From contig MU646558.1 of NCBI GenBank assembly GCA_026770585.1, positions 449,857-460,348 of the forward strand: 10,492 bases of DNA, written 5' to 3'. The notes beneath the pieces are model-generated. The model had not been told where the DNA came from, did not search any database, and saw only the letters and a list, made by a program, of their open reading frames with translations. Both the position numbers and the translations under genes were made by a program. The stretch's first letter is position 1. Each line of letters opens with the position of its first letter. This DNA is from Baffinella frigidus (Eukaryota > Cryptophyceae > Cryptomonadales > Baffinellaceae). Below are positions 5,395-10,492 of the stretch, one piece after another.

Positions 5395-5910
5395 GAGCGC
5401 CCCGGGAACGTCCACCACCGATGCCTCTGCGGTGCGGAGCGCGAGATTACGGACCACGGGGGGAGATGGGTCATCTGCTGTCCACAACTCTGGGGGCTTC
5501 CCCCACGTAGGCGTGGTTAGCCCACAGAACGACCGATGACTCTGCGGCGCGGAGCGAGATTAGATCCGGTTATTACGGATAGGTTTATTAGGGATCATAC
5601 GATGCGTTTGTTACGGATTGTAAGATGCGTTAATTACGGATCGTAAGATACGTTTATTACGAATCATGAAGGGGAATGGAGCGCCCCGGGAACGTCCACC
5701 AACGACGACTCTGCGCCGCGGAGAGAGATGAGTGGCGTTTATCACGGACCGTAAGATGCGTTAATTACGAATCATGAGATGTATTTATTATGGATCACGG
5801 AGGGGAAGGGTCGCCCCGGGAACGTCCACCAACGACGACTCTGTGCCGTGGAGATGAGATGCGTTTATCGCCGGTCCATAAAGAGCGTTTTTTTACGGAT
5901 CATACGATGG
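5395..5910 (+). repeat. Higher-order satellite: 45-bp core plus 23-bp units
   Basis: The core CGCCCCGGGAACGTCCACCA followed by (A/C)CGA(C/T)G(A/C)CTCTG and a GCGGAG-type end occurs at about 5395-5440, 5679-5723 and 5810-5853; a partial core is at 5523-5562. Between cores lie 23-bp units of the type CGTTTATTACGGATCATAAG+ATG: at 5581, 5605, 5628 and 5651 (four), 5736, 5759 and 5782 (three), and 5862 and 5886 (two). The number of 23-bp units falls 4, 3, 2 from left to right. 5368-5394 and 5441-5522 are unrepeated spacer. Open frames at 5779-6045 and 5790-5987 cross this array and are not conserved between units. Confidence 0.85.
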
Positions 5911-6006
5911 CGGAGCAGGGGGATTCCTGGTTCAGGCAGCTCCCACGCCTCTCCTCTTATGGCCACCAACCAGGGTTTGGGGTTTAGGGTTTCGGGTGTA
6001 GGGGTC

Positions 6007-6228
6007 ACCTGGGTGGGGCGGGTTGGGGGGAGCCGTGGAGGGTGACGGGAGGAAGGCGGCGGGGCAGAGGCAACAATCGTGCGACTCTCGTCTGGTGGCC
6101 AACAAACGACCAACCATTCACAACACGACGTGCTAGCACCGTCCTTTCTGAGTCATTTAACTGACCTGGGTGGGACGGGTTGGGGGGAGCGGTGGAGGGT
6201 GACGGGAGGAAGGCGGCGGGGTAGAGGC
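6007..6228 (+). repeat. 65-bp direct repeat pair (module M1)
   Basis: ACCTGGGTGGG(G/A)CGGGTTGG and onward to AGAGGC occurs at 6007-6071 and 6164-6228 with three mismatches. A shorter third piece (AGGAAGGCGGCCGGGCAGAG) lies at about 6769-6788. Purine-rich on the plus strand. All the overlapping open frames, on both strands, are shared readings of this duplication. A short telomere-like stretch (TTTGGGGTTTAGGGTTTCGG) precedes it at 5976-5995. Confidence 0.85.
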
Positions 6229-6239
6229 GCCGCGAGTGC

Positions 6240-6374
6240 ACGTTCTTCCAGATCAGCAGCAGCGAGCCCTCCTGACCAGGGGGAGAGGATCGCATTCAGT
6301 TTCTTCTTCGTTTTTCTTGAACTGTCGTGCGTAGAACTGGGCTCGTCATAAGTGTATTGTAGAGGCACGAGCTT
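6240..6374 (+). repeat. Module M2, copy 1 (about 130 bp)
   Basis: Begins ACGTTCTTCCAGATCAGCAG and runs through CCCTCCTGACCAGGG, TTTCTTCTTCGTTTTTCT, ACTGTCGTGCGTAGAAC and CGTCATAAGTGTATTGTAGA. It matches 6578-6711 at close to 90 percent, with small insertions. A third, truncated copy starts at 7019. The copies are joined to different left neighbours, so the module moved or was shuffled as a unit. No reading frame is kept open through both copies. Confidence 0.85.
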
Positions 6375-6422
6375 GGGTTTCGATAAGTCATCCAGGGGTG
6401 ATAACGGAACCGGGCAGGGTTT

Positions 6423-6577
6423 ATACGTGGAAGAGGTCTAGACAGACTAGGATCAGGTTGTAAGGTAGAGGCGGAGGTTTAGGGTTTGGGGTTTAAGGCT
6501 TAGGGTTTGGGGGTTAGGGCCGAGGGCTTAGGGTTTGGGGGGGGGTTGGGGCTAGGGCTTAGGGTTTGGGATTTGGG
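6423..6577 (+). repeat. Telomere-like tract between M2 copies
   Basis: 6423-6462 (TACGTGGAAGAGGT...AGGATCAG...GTAAGG) is repeated at about 6885-6925. From about 6475 to 6577 the sequence is degenerate heptamer (GGGTTTGGGGTTTAAGG, GCTTAGGGTTTGGG) with a run of G near 6537-6545. Orientation is G-rich on plus. Confidence 0.8.
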
Positions 6578-6711
6578 ACGTTCTTCCAGATCAGCAGCAG
6601 CGAGCCCTCCTGACCAGGGCGACATAATCGCACCCAGTTTCTTCTTCGTTTTTCTGGAATACTGTCGTGCGTAGAACGGGGCCCGTCATAAGTGTATTGT
6701 AGAGGAGCTTT
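6578..6711 (+). repeat. Module M2, copy 2
   Basis: Second copy of the stretch at 6240-6374. Here its left neighbour is telomere-like sequence (TTTGGGATTTGGG), whereas copy 1 follows the TAGAGGCGCCGCGAGTGC block. Differences include GCGACATAATCGCACCC for GGAGAGGATCGCATTC and loss of CAC before GAGCTT. Confidence 0.85.
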
Positions 6712-6794
6712 GGTAGTAGGTTTCCTGCTCTAAATGTGTTTTATGGCGAACCCAGGTTTAGTCAGGCAGAGGAAGGCGGCCGGGCAGAGACGCA

Positions 6795-7056
6795 GTTTTG
6801 GGGGGTGTAGGGTTTCGGGTTTCAAGCCCACGGGGGTAGAGGCGCCACGAGTGCAGGTTCGCAGTTTTGGGGGGTGCAGGTTTCGTACGTGGAAGAGGTG
6901 TCACCAGTCCAGGATCAGAGAGTAAGGACGGGCTTAGGGATGACGGCTTAGGACTTAGGTGTTTGGGGGTGTAGGGTTTCGGGTTTCAAGTCCACAGGAG
7001 TAGAGGCGTCGCGAGTGCACGTTCTTCCAAATCAGGAGGAGGGAGCCTTCCTGGTT
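6795..7056 (+). repeat. 65-bp direct repeat pair (module M3) with M2 scrap
   Basis: GTTTTGGGGGGTGTAGGGTT...TAGAGGCGCCACGAGTGCAGGTTC at 6795-6860 is repeated at about 6961-7024. The second copy continues directly into a truncated M2 (CGTTCTTCCAAATCAGGAGG...CCTTCCTGG) to about 7055; the first continues into a partial repeat of its own start. Thus the TAGAGGCG(C/T)C(G/A)CGAGTGCA block is the joint shared by M1, M2 and M3. Open frame 6734-6925 is a reading of this and is not called. Confidence 0.75.
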
Positions 7057-7059
7057 TAG

Positions 7060-7350
7060 GGGTTGGGGTCTGGGGTTTGAGATTTAAACCCTAAATCCTA
7101 ACCCAGTGCCGCGGGTTGAGGGGTTCGAGGTTTTGAGGTACATGGTTTAGAGTTTTAGGTTTAGGTTATGAGGCTCGCAACCTGGAGAGAAGCGGTTTGG
7201 GGTTTGGGGTTTAGGGTGTAGGGTTTGAGGTTTAACCCCCACACCGTAAACCTGAACCCAGTACCGAGGTCGAGGGGTTGGAGGGTTTACGGTACAGGGT
7301 CTAAGGTGGTGGGCTTTAGGTTGATGTTCAGGTTATGAGGCTCGAGGCTC
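7060..7350 (+). repeat. Two-copy tandem repeat of about 145 bp, telomere-derived
   Basis: About 7065-7193 and 7207-7350 align from GGGTTTGAGRTTTAA through AACCCAGTRCCG, GAGGGGTT and GGTTATGAGGCTCG to CTCGCAACCT. Right-hand copy carries an internal duplication of GAGGCTCG. Each copy contains a switch from G-rich heptamers to C-rich ones (TTTAAACCCTAAATCCTAA in the left copy), so telomere-like DNA is arranged head to head within the unit. Confidence 0.7.
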
Positions 7351-7406
7351 GCAACCTCAAGTGACGCGACATGCGCCTCGTTGTATCGCGGGTTCACGAA
7401 TCCTGC

Positions 7407-7528
7407 TTTCGGGTTTGGTGTTTGGTGTTTGGGGTTTGGGATTTGGGGTTTAGGTTTTGGGGTTTGGGGTTTGGGGTGGGGTTTGGGGTGGGGTTTGGGG
7501 TTTGGGGTTTGGGGTTTGGGGTTGAGGG
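7407..7528 (+). repeat. TTTGGGG-type heptamer block
   Basis: About 120 bp of almost pure GGGGTTT heptamers with TTTGGTG variants at the left and interspersed GGGGTGGGGTTT at about 7476-7500. Strong potential for G-quadruplex formation on the plus strand. The long open frames here exist in all three plus frames because three heptamers make 21 bases without a stop. Confidence 0.9.
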
Positions 7529-7612
7529 TTTATGGTTTATGGTTTATGGTTTATGGTTTATGGTTTATGGTTTATGGTTTATGGTTTATGGTTTATGGTT
7601 TATGGCTTATGG
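7529..7612 (+). repeat. TTTATGG array, 11 perfect units
   Basis: Eleven consecutive perfect TTTATGG heptamers at 7529-7605, followed by CTTATGG and then CTTAGG. The unit differs from TTTAGGG by one base, and the perfect homogeneity beside decayed neighbours indicates recent expansion of a single variant. Confidence 0.97.
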
Positions 7613-7647
7613 CTTAGGTTTTGGGGTTTAGAGCTTAGGGTTTAGGG

Positions 7648-7689
7648 TTGATGGTTGATGGTTGATGGTTGATGGTTGATGGTTGATGT
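7648..7689 (+). repeat. TTGATGG array, five perfect units
   Basis: Five perfect TTGATGG heptamers (7648-7682) followed by TTGATGT. Another locally homogenised one-step derivative of the neighbouring TTTATGG type, separated from it by about 35 bp of ordinary GGGTTTAG-like sequence. Confidence 0.95.
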
Positions 7690-7910
7690 TTTAGGGTGCA
7701 GGGCAAATCGGTTCAAATCCAAATCAATCCAGATCAGTTCAAAAGGTAGGGTTAAAAATGTACCGTGCTGGGCCGTCTGCAGCCGGGCGGGAAACACTGC
7801 TCGCAGCCCCGATGAATCCTGCTCGAGCGAGAGAGAGAGAGCGTTAAGTTGAATCCCCCATATGTTGACGTTCGCCGACTTGTTGAGGCGATCTATGATG
7901 CGTTGTTCTC
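7690..7910. other. Non-repetitive spacer
   Basis: Contains GGTTCAAATCC at 7710-7720, which matches a tRNA B-box but has no pairing T-stem or tRNA context, a GA run at 7829-7841, and AGAGAGAGCGTTAAGTTGAA at 7834-7853, which recurs in diverged form at about 8003-8020 (AGAGAGAGCTAAGATGAA). The minus-strand open frame here (7642-8037) reads heptamers and microsatellite and is not called. No gene seen. Confidence 0.4.
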
Positions 7911-8010
7911 GGGGGGGGGGGACATAGAGATAGAGAGATAGAGAGATAGATAGATAGATAGATAAAGAGATAGAGAGATAGAGCGAGGGAGCGCGAGAGG
8001 CAGAGAGAGC
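7911..8010 (+). repeat. G run plus GATA/GAGA microsatellite
   Basis: Eleven G at about 7911-7921, then about 85 bp of mixed GATA and GAGATA repeats, including four successive GATA units near 7948-7963, and a GAG-rich end. Simple-sequence DNA with no evident function. Confidence 0.9.
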
Positions 8011-8103
8011 TAAGATGAATCCCCAAGTGTTATTCATACATGGAGGAGACAGTAGCTAGAAATGAAGGGCTGACCACCTGATATTATGAACGAGGTTCTT
8101 GTC

Positions 8104-8218
8104 TCGGAGGCGGGCCCGTTTCTTAAGGCTCATAGACTTTTGCATCACTCAACTCAAGGCTCAAGGGCATGTTTTAGGACCTGTATCGAGAGTAATAAAG
8201 AAGACGAAGAAGAAGATG
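8104..8218 (+). repeat. Dispersed repeat R1, copy 2
   Basis: Plus-strand counterpart of 191-298, about 91 percent identical over 98 bases, in opposite orientation. The open frame with GPFLKAHRLLHHSTQGSR extends to 111 residues (8086-8421), but only the part inside the repeat is shared with the other copy and the rest reads the array at 8322. The A-rich end here (AAGAAGACGAAGAAGAAGAT) is longer than in copy 1, as is common for the tail of a retroposed element. Confidence 0.7.
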
Positions 8219-8321
8219 AACGAGGTTGGCACGAAACAGTTGGAGTTCCAAAGGTCTGTGCAAATCAATCACCACTTCGATCCACGGAAGAAGAATCGGC
8301 ACCCCCTGATAATTCAAACCG

Positions 8322-8527
8322 CAATCGGTCAAACGAAACATCAATCGGTCAAACGAAACCTCAATCGATCACCAGGGGGTGTCAATTCTCCTTCCGTGAT
8401 GCCAAAGCGGTCACTTATTAGTCAAATTAATCGGTCAAACTAACCGTCAATCGGGCAAACCTCAATCGGTCAAACGTATTAATCGGTCAAGTTAAACCTC
8501 GATCGGGCAAACATCAATCGGCCAAAC
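8322..8527. repeat. CAATCGGTCAAAC short-repeat array
   Basis: Nine units of the type YAATCGGTCAAAC at 8322, 8342, 8362 (decayed), 8428, 8448, 8463, 8480, 8500 and 8515. Spacings are mostly 20 bp, with 15 and 17 also seen and a 66-bp gap after the third. Variants TCGGGC and TCGGCC alternate with TCGGTC. An inverted pair CACCCCCTG (8300-8308) and CAGGGGGTG (8373-8381) brackets the first three units. The spacing is not that of a CRISPR array. Confidence 0.85.
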
Positions 8528-8924
8528 CCCATCACTTCAGAGGGCTGTTGGCACCTCAAGTTCAGGATTTTAAGAGGGTTTAGGGCTCCACGCGGGAGGC
8601 TACCAAGCACGTCTTGCCCGGATACTTGGACATAACGTGACCAAACTTGCTGACTTTTGGCGTGTTTCCTTAAAAACAATCCAATAATTAACTTGAGAAT
8701 GATGCCCGTAGTGTTCTGATTGGAGGGGCACCTCGGGGCACGCGCGTGCCCCGTGGAACAGCCCCGCCGGCAGGCTCGTGAACGGACGCCGAAGCCAGAC
8801 GGTCGGTCGTGACTGCCTTGCGTGTTCCTAGCGGAGGCCTCCCCAGAGTCTTATCGCCACGGCGGACGCGACCCTTAGGGAAATCGGCACCGACACGCGG
8901 TGTTGGTCGGTCCTCAACCCCAAC
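8528..8924. other. Non-repetitive stretch with a palindrome
   Basis: No gene is supported: open frames at 8479-8679 (minus, 66 residues) and 8809-9039 (plus) lack any recognisable feature, and the former begins in single-copy DNA but ends in the repeat array. A short plus-strand frame around 8548-8625 (CTCAAGTTCAGGATTTTAAG onward) is open but ends at a TAA. The region is moderately G/C-rich from 8728 on. Confidence 0.35.
8734..8753. repeat. 20-bp perfect palindrome
   Basis: CGGGGCACGCGCGTGCCCCG is its own reverse complement. A partial direct echo, GGGGCAC, lies just before it at 8725-8731. It could form a cruciform; no promoter or gene end is recognisable beside it. Confidence 0.9.
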
Positions 8925-9130
8925 CCCTAACCCTCCTTCAGGTCCTTTAGGTTTTAATTTCGTGCAACACAGCCCAACGACACGCTCTTCCGTAGAAAGG
9001 ACTGCAAAGAAAGCATTTTTGCTTTCGGGTCGCGTTTAGCTCTCCAGTGCAGAACCCTTATCCCTAAACCCTACGCCCTACACAGTAGCTCCTAAACCTA
9101 AACCCTAATCCCGGAATAATCTCTGAACCC
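8925..9130 (-). repeat. Telomere-like tracts in CCCTAAA orientation
   Basis: Short pieces such as CCAACCCCTAACCCTCC (about 8919-8935), TCCCTAAACCCTACGCCCTA (9061-9080) and CCTAAACCTAAACCCTAATCC (about 9091-9111) are C-rich on the plus strand, opposite to 2303-3056 and 7060-7690. They are separated by about 120 bp of unrelated sequence. Confidence 0.75.
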
Positions 9131-9146
9131 TACACCACACAGCGGG

Positions 9147-9284
9147 CTTCGAAGGGATTTCCGGCCCAAATCGGGCCACCTTTCCGTTACCTTATCCGTA
9201 GGAACCCCCCCTATGCCCCTACGGATTGCCTACCGTAGGGTCCTAGGTCTTATCGCTTAAGGGTTATTCAAAATCCCTTCGAAG
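9147..9284. repeat. 14-bp inverted repeat bracketing a hairpin and B-like scrap
   Basis: CTTCGAAGGGATTT (9147-9160) is the exact reverse complement of 9271-9284. Between them lie a 9-bp stem hairpin, ATCCGTAGG (9194-9202) with CCTACGGAT (9218-9226), and CCTACCGTAGGGTCCTAGG followed by TTATCGCTTAAGGGTTAT, which resembles the family B core and end. It may be a decayed element of 138 bp; no clear target duplication is seen. Confidence 0.55.
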
Positions 9285-9329
9285 GCCTCTGACCTCGGGG
9301 CAAGCGCAGGGGAATCGGCATCGACAGAC

Positions 9330-9507
9330 GTACGGCTCCGATATAGGCCGCGTCGATACCACGCACGTTATTTGCCCTGGTTTGGGGGGGGGTTGAGGGC
9401 TCACGGGGACCATAACCCGAAGCAAGTACGGTTCTAGCATAGGAACCGTCAATACCACGCACTTTATTTGCCCTGTTTTGGGGGGGGGGTTCAGGGTTCA
9501 CGGGGAC
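9330..9507 (+). repeat. 80-bp repeat R2, copies 1 and 2
   Basis: Units at 9330-9410 and 9426-9507; a third lies at 9802-9893. Order within a unit: GTACGG(T/C)T, an inverted partner such as GGAACCGTC, ATACCACGCAC, TTATTTGCCCTG, a G run, then GTTCAGGGTTCACGGGGAC. Copy 2 forms a 7-bp stem ACGGTTC/GAACCGT (9428-9434 and 9443-9449). Telomere-like sequence is thus embedded in each unit. Minus-strand open frames over this region (9264-9714) are readings of the repeats. Confidence 0.85.
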
Positions 9508-9561
9508 CTCGGGAAAGGTGCAGGTGGCTCGGGCACAGGCGTCGTTGGTCGGCCCTAACCA

Positions 9562-9697
9562 CCAGCCCTCAGAAGTGAACCAAATCGCCATGTAGAGAGT
9601 TGTGGGCAATTCCCCTGGGTGGTAAATCCTGAGCATGTACCACCCAGGGGAAATCAACTTTTGTGATCGTTCGATTTGGTTCACTTCTGAGGGCTGG
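9562..9697. mobile_element. Element D: 136-bp foldback with nested palindrome
   Basis: Perfect 26-bp inverted terminal repeats beginning CCAGCCCTCAGAAGTGAACC (9562-9587 and 9672-9697). Inside is a second perfect 15-bp inverted repeat, TTCCCCTGGGTGGTA (9610-9624) and its complement at 9638-9652, around a 13-base loop. It looks like a miniature inverted-repeat element, but no target duplication is visible at either possible boundary, so it may be a bare foldback rather than a recent insertion. It lies between R2 copies 2 and 3. No coding capacity. Confidence 0.7.
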
Positions 9698-9800
9698 CGG
9701 AAACCCGAAGACATAACAGGTGAAAACCCTAAGACATAGTGGAAACCCTAAGGTGGACACCCTAAGACATCGTGGAAACCCTGAGATATAACCCTAAGCA
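9698..9800. repeat. Short-period repeat of GAAACCCTAAGACATAGTG type
   Basis: Four to five diverged units of about 19-21 bp: GAAACCCGAAGACATAAC, GAAAACCCTAAGACATAGTG, GAAACCCTAAGGTGGAC, ACCCTAAGACATCGTG and GAAACCCTGAGATATA. Each contains CCCTAAG, so it may be a telomere-derived unit in C-rich orientation that has gained a spacer. Confidence 0.75.
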
Positions 9801-9801
9801 A

Positions 9802-9893
9802 GTACGGTTGCAGCATACGAACCGTCGATACCACGCACGTGATTTGCCCTGGTATAGGATTTTGGGTTCGTGGGTTAGGGTTTACGGGATCGT
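9802..9893 (+). repeat. 80-bp repeat R2, copy 3
   Basis: Shares AAGCAAGTACGGTTGCAGCA, ACGAACCGTCGATACCACGCAC and GATTTGCCCTGG with copies 1 and 2, including the flanking AAGCAAGTACGG of copy 2. The G run of the other copies is replaced by TATAGGATTTTGGG. It is about 375 bp from copy 2, with element D and the CCCTAAG repeat in between. Shared motif given short: ATACCACGCAC. Confidence 0.8.
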
Positions 9894-10035
9894 GGGTTGG
9901 GGTTTAGGGTGTAGGGGATTCGGGTTTAGGGTTTCGGGTTTCGGGTGTCGGGTGTCGGGTCCAGGGTTCGGGTTTCGGGTTTCAGGGTTCAGGGTTCAAG
10001 TTTTCTGGTCACAGGGTCCAGGGTTGAGGGTTGCG
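9860..10035 (+). repeat. Degenerate telomere-like tract
   Basis: G-rich on plus: GGGTTAGGGTTTACGGG, GGGTTTAGGGTGTAGGGG, then a set of TTTCGGG and TGTCGGG variants and GGGTTCAGGGTTCAAG. Open frames 9772-10149 and 9945-10172 start within this tract and owe their first half to it. Confidence 0.85.
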
Positions 10036-10216
10036 ATCGTACCGCTCGGGACGTTGGGGTCCCCGGTGACCTTAAGCCCAACGAGGTCCACTACGTTGAT
10101 CGAGTCCGTTCCGTGCCCCAAGGGCGCCGTCTGTGCTGGGTCCTCCTGACCGGGTGGGTTATTTTTCGTTAATTTGTGAAGAACGAATCAGCTTTAGTCG
10201 CTGGGTCCACCAGGTC

Positions 10217-10489
10217 TCACGAGAAACCCTTCACATTGGCCAATGTGAAGCGTGTCTTTGCTAAACCAGCGATGTTTTTCGTGCCGTGGGAACGCTCCAC
10301 GCCGGATTCTTGGAAGGGGTTGCCAAACGTCGATTCCTCCTGATGGCAGTGGTTTTCAATAGTCAAACCCCCCATCAGATGGATTTTTAAGACAGTCACC
10401 ACCCTCCTCCAATCTGGCGTGGCTATGACCACGCTCAGGTCGACAACTTTCATCGCCTCGATTACAGGGTAGAAAAACAACATCACGGG
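10217..10489 (-). CDS. Candidate partial protein-coding frame (unrecognised), 5' end beyond window
   Basis: On the minus strand the frame is open from the window edge to a TGA at 10219-10217; the first ATG is at 10483-10481, giving 88 residues from there. It lies in non-repetitive DNA, has normal amino-acid composition (for example KVVDLSVVIATPDW and TVLKIHLMGGLTIEN) and roughly 65 percent G/C third positions. I recognise no family. A caution: the plus-strand frame that shares the same third positions also looks protein-like (SHEKPFTLANVKRVF, PAMFFVPWERSTPDSWKGLP) from 10173 to a TGA at 10341, and is open before that back into 9945-10172, broken by a TAA at 10170. One of the two may be a decayed gene and the other its shadow. 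Confidence 0.25.
   Translation of the reverse strand, partial: PVMLFFYPVIEAMKVVDLSVVIATPDWRRVVTVLKIHLMGGLTIENHCHQEESTFGNPFQESGVERSHGTKNIAGLAKTRFTLANVKGFS
10229..10250. repeat. 22-bp perfect palindrome
   Basis: Centred on TTGGCCAA, with arms CTTCACATTGG and its complement. It falls at the end of the minus-strand candidate frame, and because of it both strands read FTLANVK in the two competing frames. It could be a cruciform or protein-binding dyad; no function can be assigned. Confidence 0.9.
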
Positions 10490-10492
10490 GGG

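Noticed and set aside
7371-7631. Long aromatic/glycine-rich open frames on the plus strand
   Set aside because: Three heptamers make 21 bases without a stop, so every plus frame stays open; the peptide is a direct reading of TTTGGGG and TTTATGG repeats.
7710-7720. tRNA B-box-like GGTTCAAATCC
   Set aside because: No T-stem pairing, no A-box or cloverleaf within a suitable distance.
8086-8443. Open frames of 111 and 114 residues on the plus strand
   Set aside because: They read repeat R1 and then the CAATCGGTCAAAC array; only the R1 part is shared with the other copy and two overlapping frames are equally open.
8322-8527. Possible CRISPR-like array
   Set aside because: Units are 13 bp with spacings of 15-20 bp and no distinct spacers; the context is eukaryotic.
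9268-9714. 148-residue minus-strand open frame, the longest in the window
   Set aside because: Runs through two copies of R2 and all of foldback D, and repeats its own peptide segments accordingly.

Overview
The window looks like gene-poor, repeat-dominated nuclear DNA of a eukaryote, probably subtelomeric or an old interstitial telomere-derived region. The main evidence is long stretches of degenerate TTTAGGG-type heptamers (2303-3056, 6475-6577, about 7060-7690, 9860-10035, and CCCTAAA-oriented at about 8925-9130). That telomere type is known from land plants, green algae, dinoflagellates, chromerids and some apicomplexans. I cannot narrow it further; no rRNA, tRNA, spliced leader or recognisable protein gene is present. 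There is no bacterial-style gene organisation and no convincing complete gene. Nearly all open frames are read-throughs of repeats.

Left part (1-2302): a 20/21-bp minisatellite, then a 1.9-kb patchwork of two short foldback transposon families. Family A (about 121 bp, ends CAGGGGTACCTCGCTCATAA, flanked by TA) has six recognisable copies in the window. Family B (about 104 bp, ends TCCCTTAAGTGGCCAG, flanked by TA) has five full-length copies and one truncated copy. B1 sits inside A1 and A1 sits inside telomere-like repeat, which gives a relative order of insertion. A segment of about 300 bp is duplicated (684-985 and 1355-1765), and one copy carries an extra B element.

Centre (2303-4430): 750 bp of decayed telomeric heptamers; a 366-bp island (3058-3423) with a short coding-like frame; family A copies A5 and A6, the latter split by a third foldback element, C (170 bp, TA-flanked); then a tandem repeat of roughly 70-90 bp sharing the block CGCCGCCATCTT.

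Right-centre (4441-7690): B elements, small tandem duplications, a higher-order repeat built from a 45-bp core and 23-bp units (5395-5910), a mosaic of shuffled 65-135-bp duplicated modules interspersed with telomere-like tracts (6007-7350), and blocks of homogenised heptamer variants (TTTGGGG, TTTATGG, TTGATGG).

Right end (7690-10492): microsatellite, a dispersed repeat also found inverted at the left end, a CAATCGGTCAAAC array, several perfect palindromes, a 136-bp double-nested foldback (9562-9697), a three-copy 80-bp repeat, more telomere-like sequence, and finally about 450 bp of non-repetitive DNA that reads like decayed or partial coding sequence on one strand or the other. I see no multi-gene system here; the biology of interest is the architecture of nested non-autonomous elements and telomere-derived satellites.
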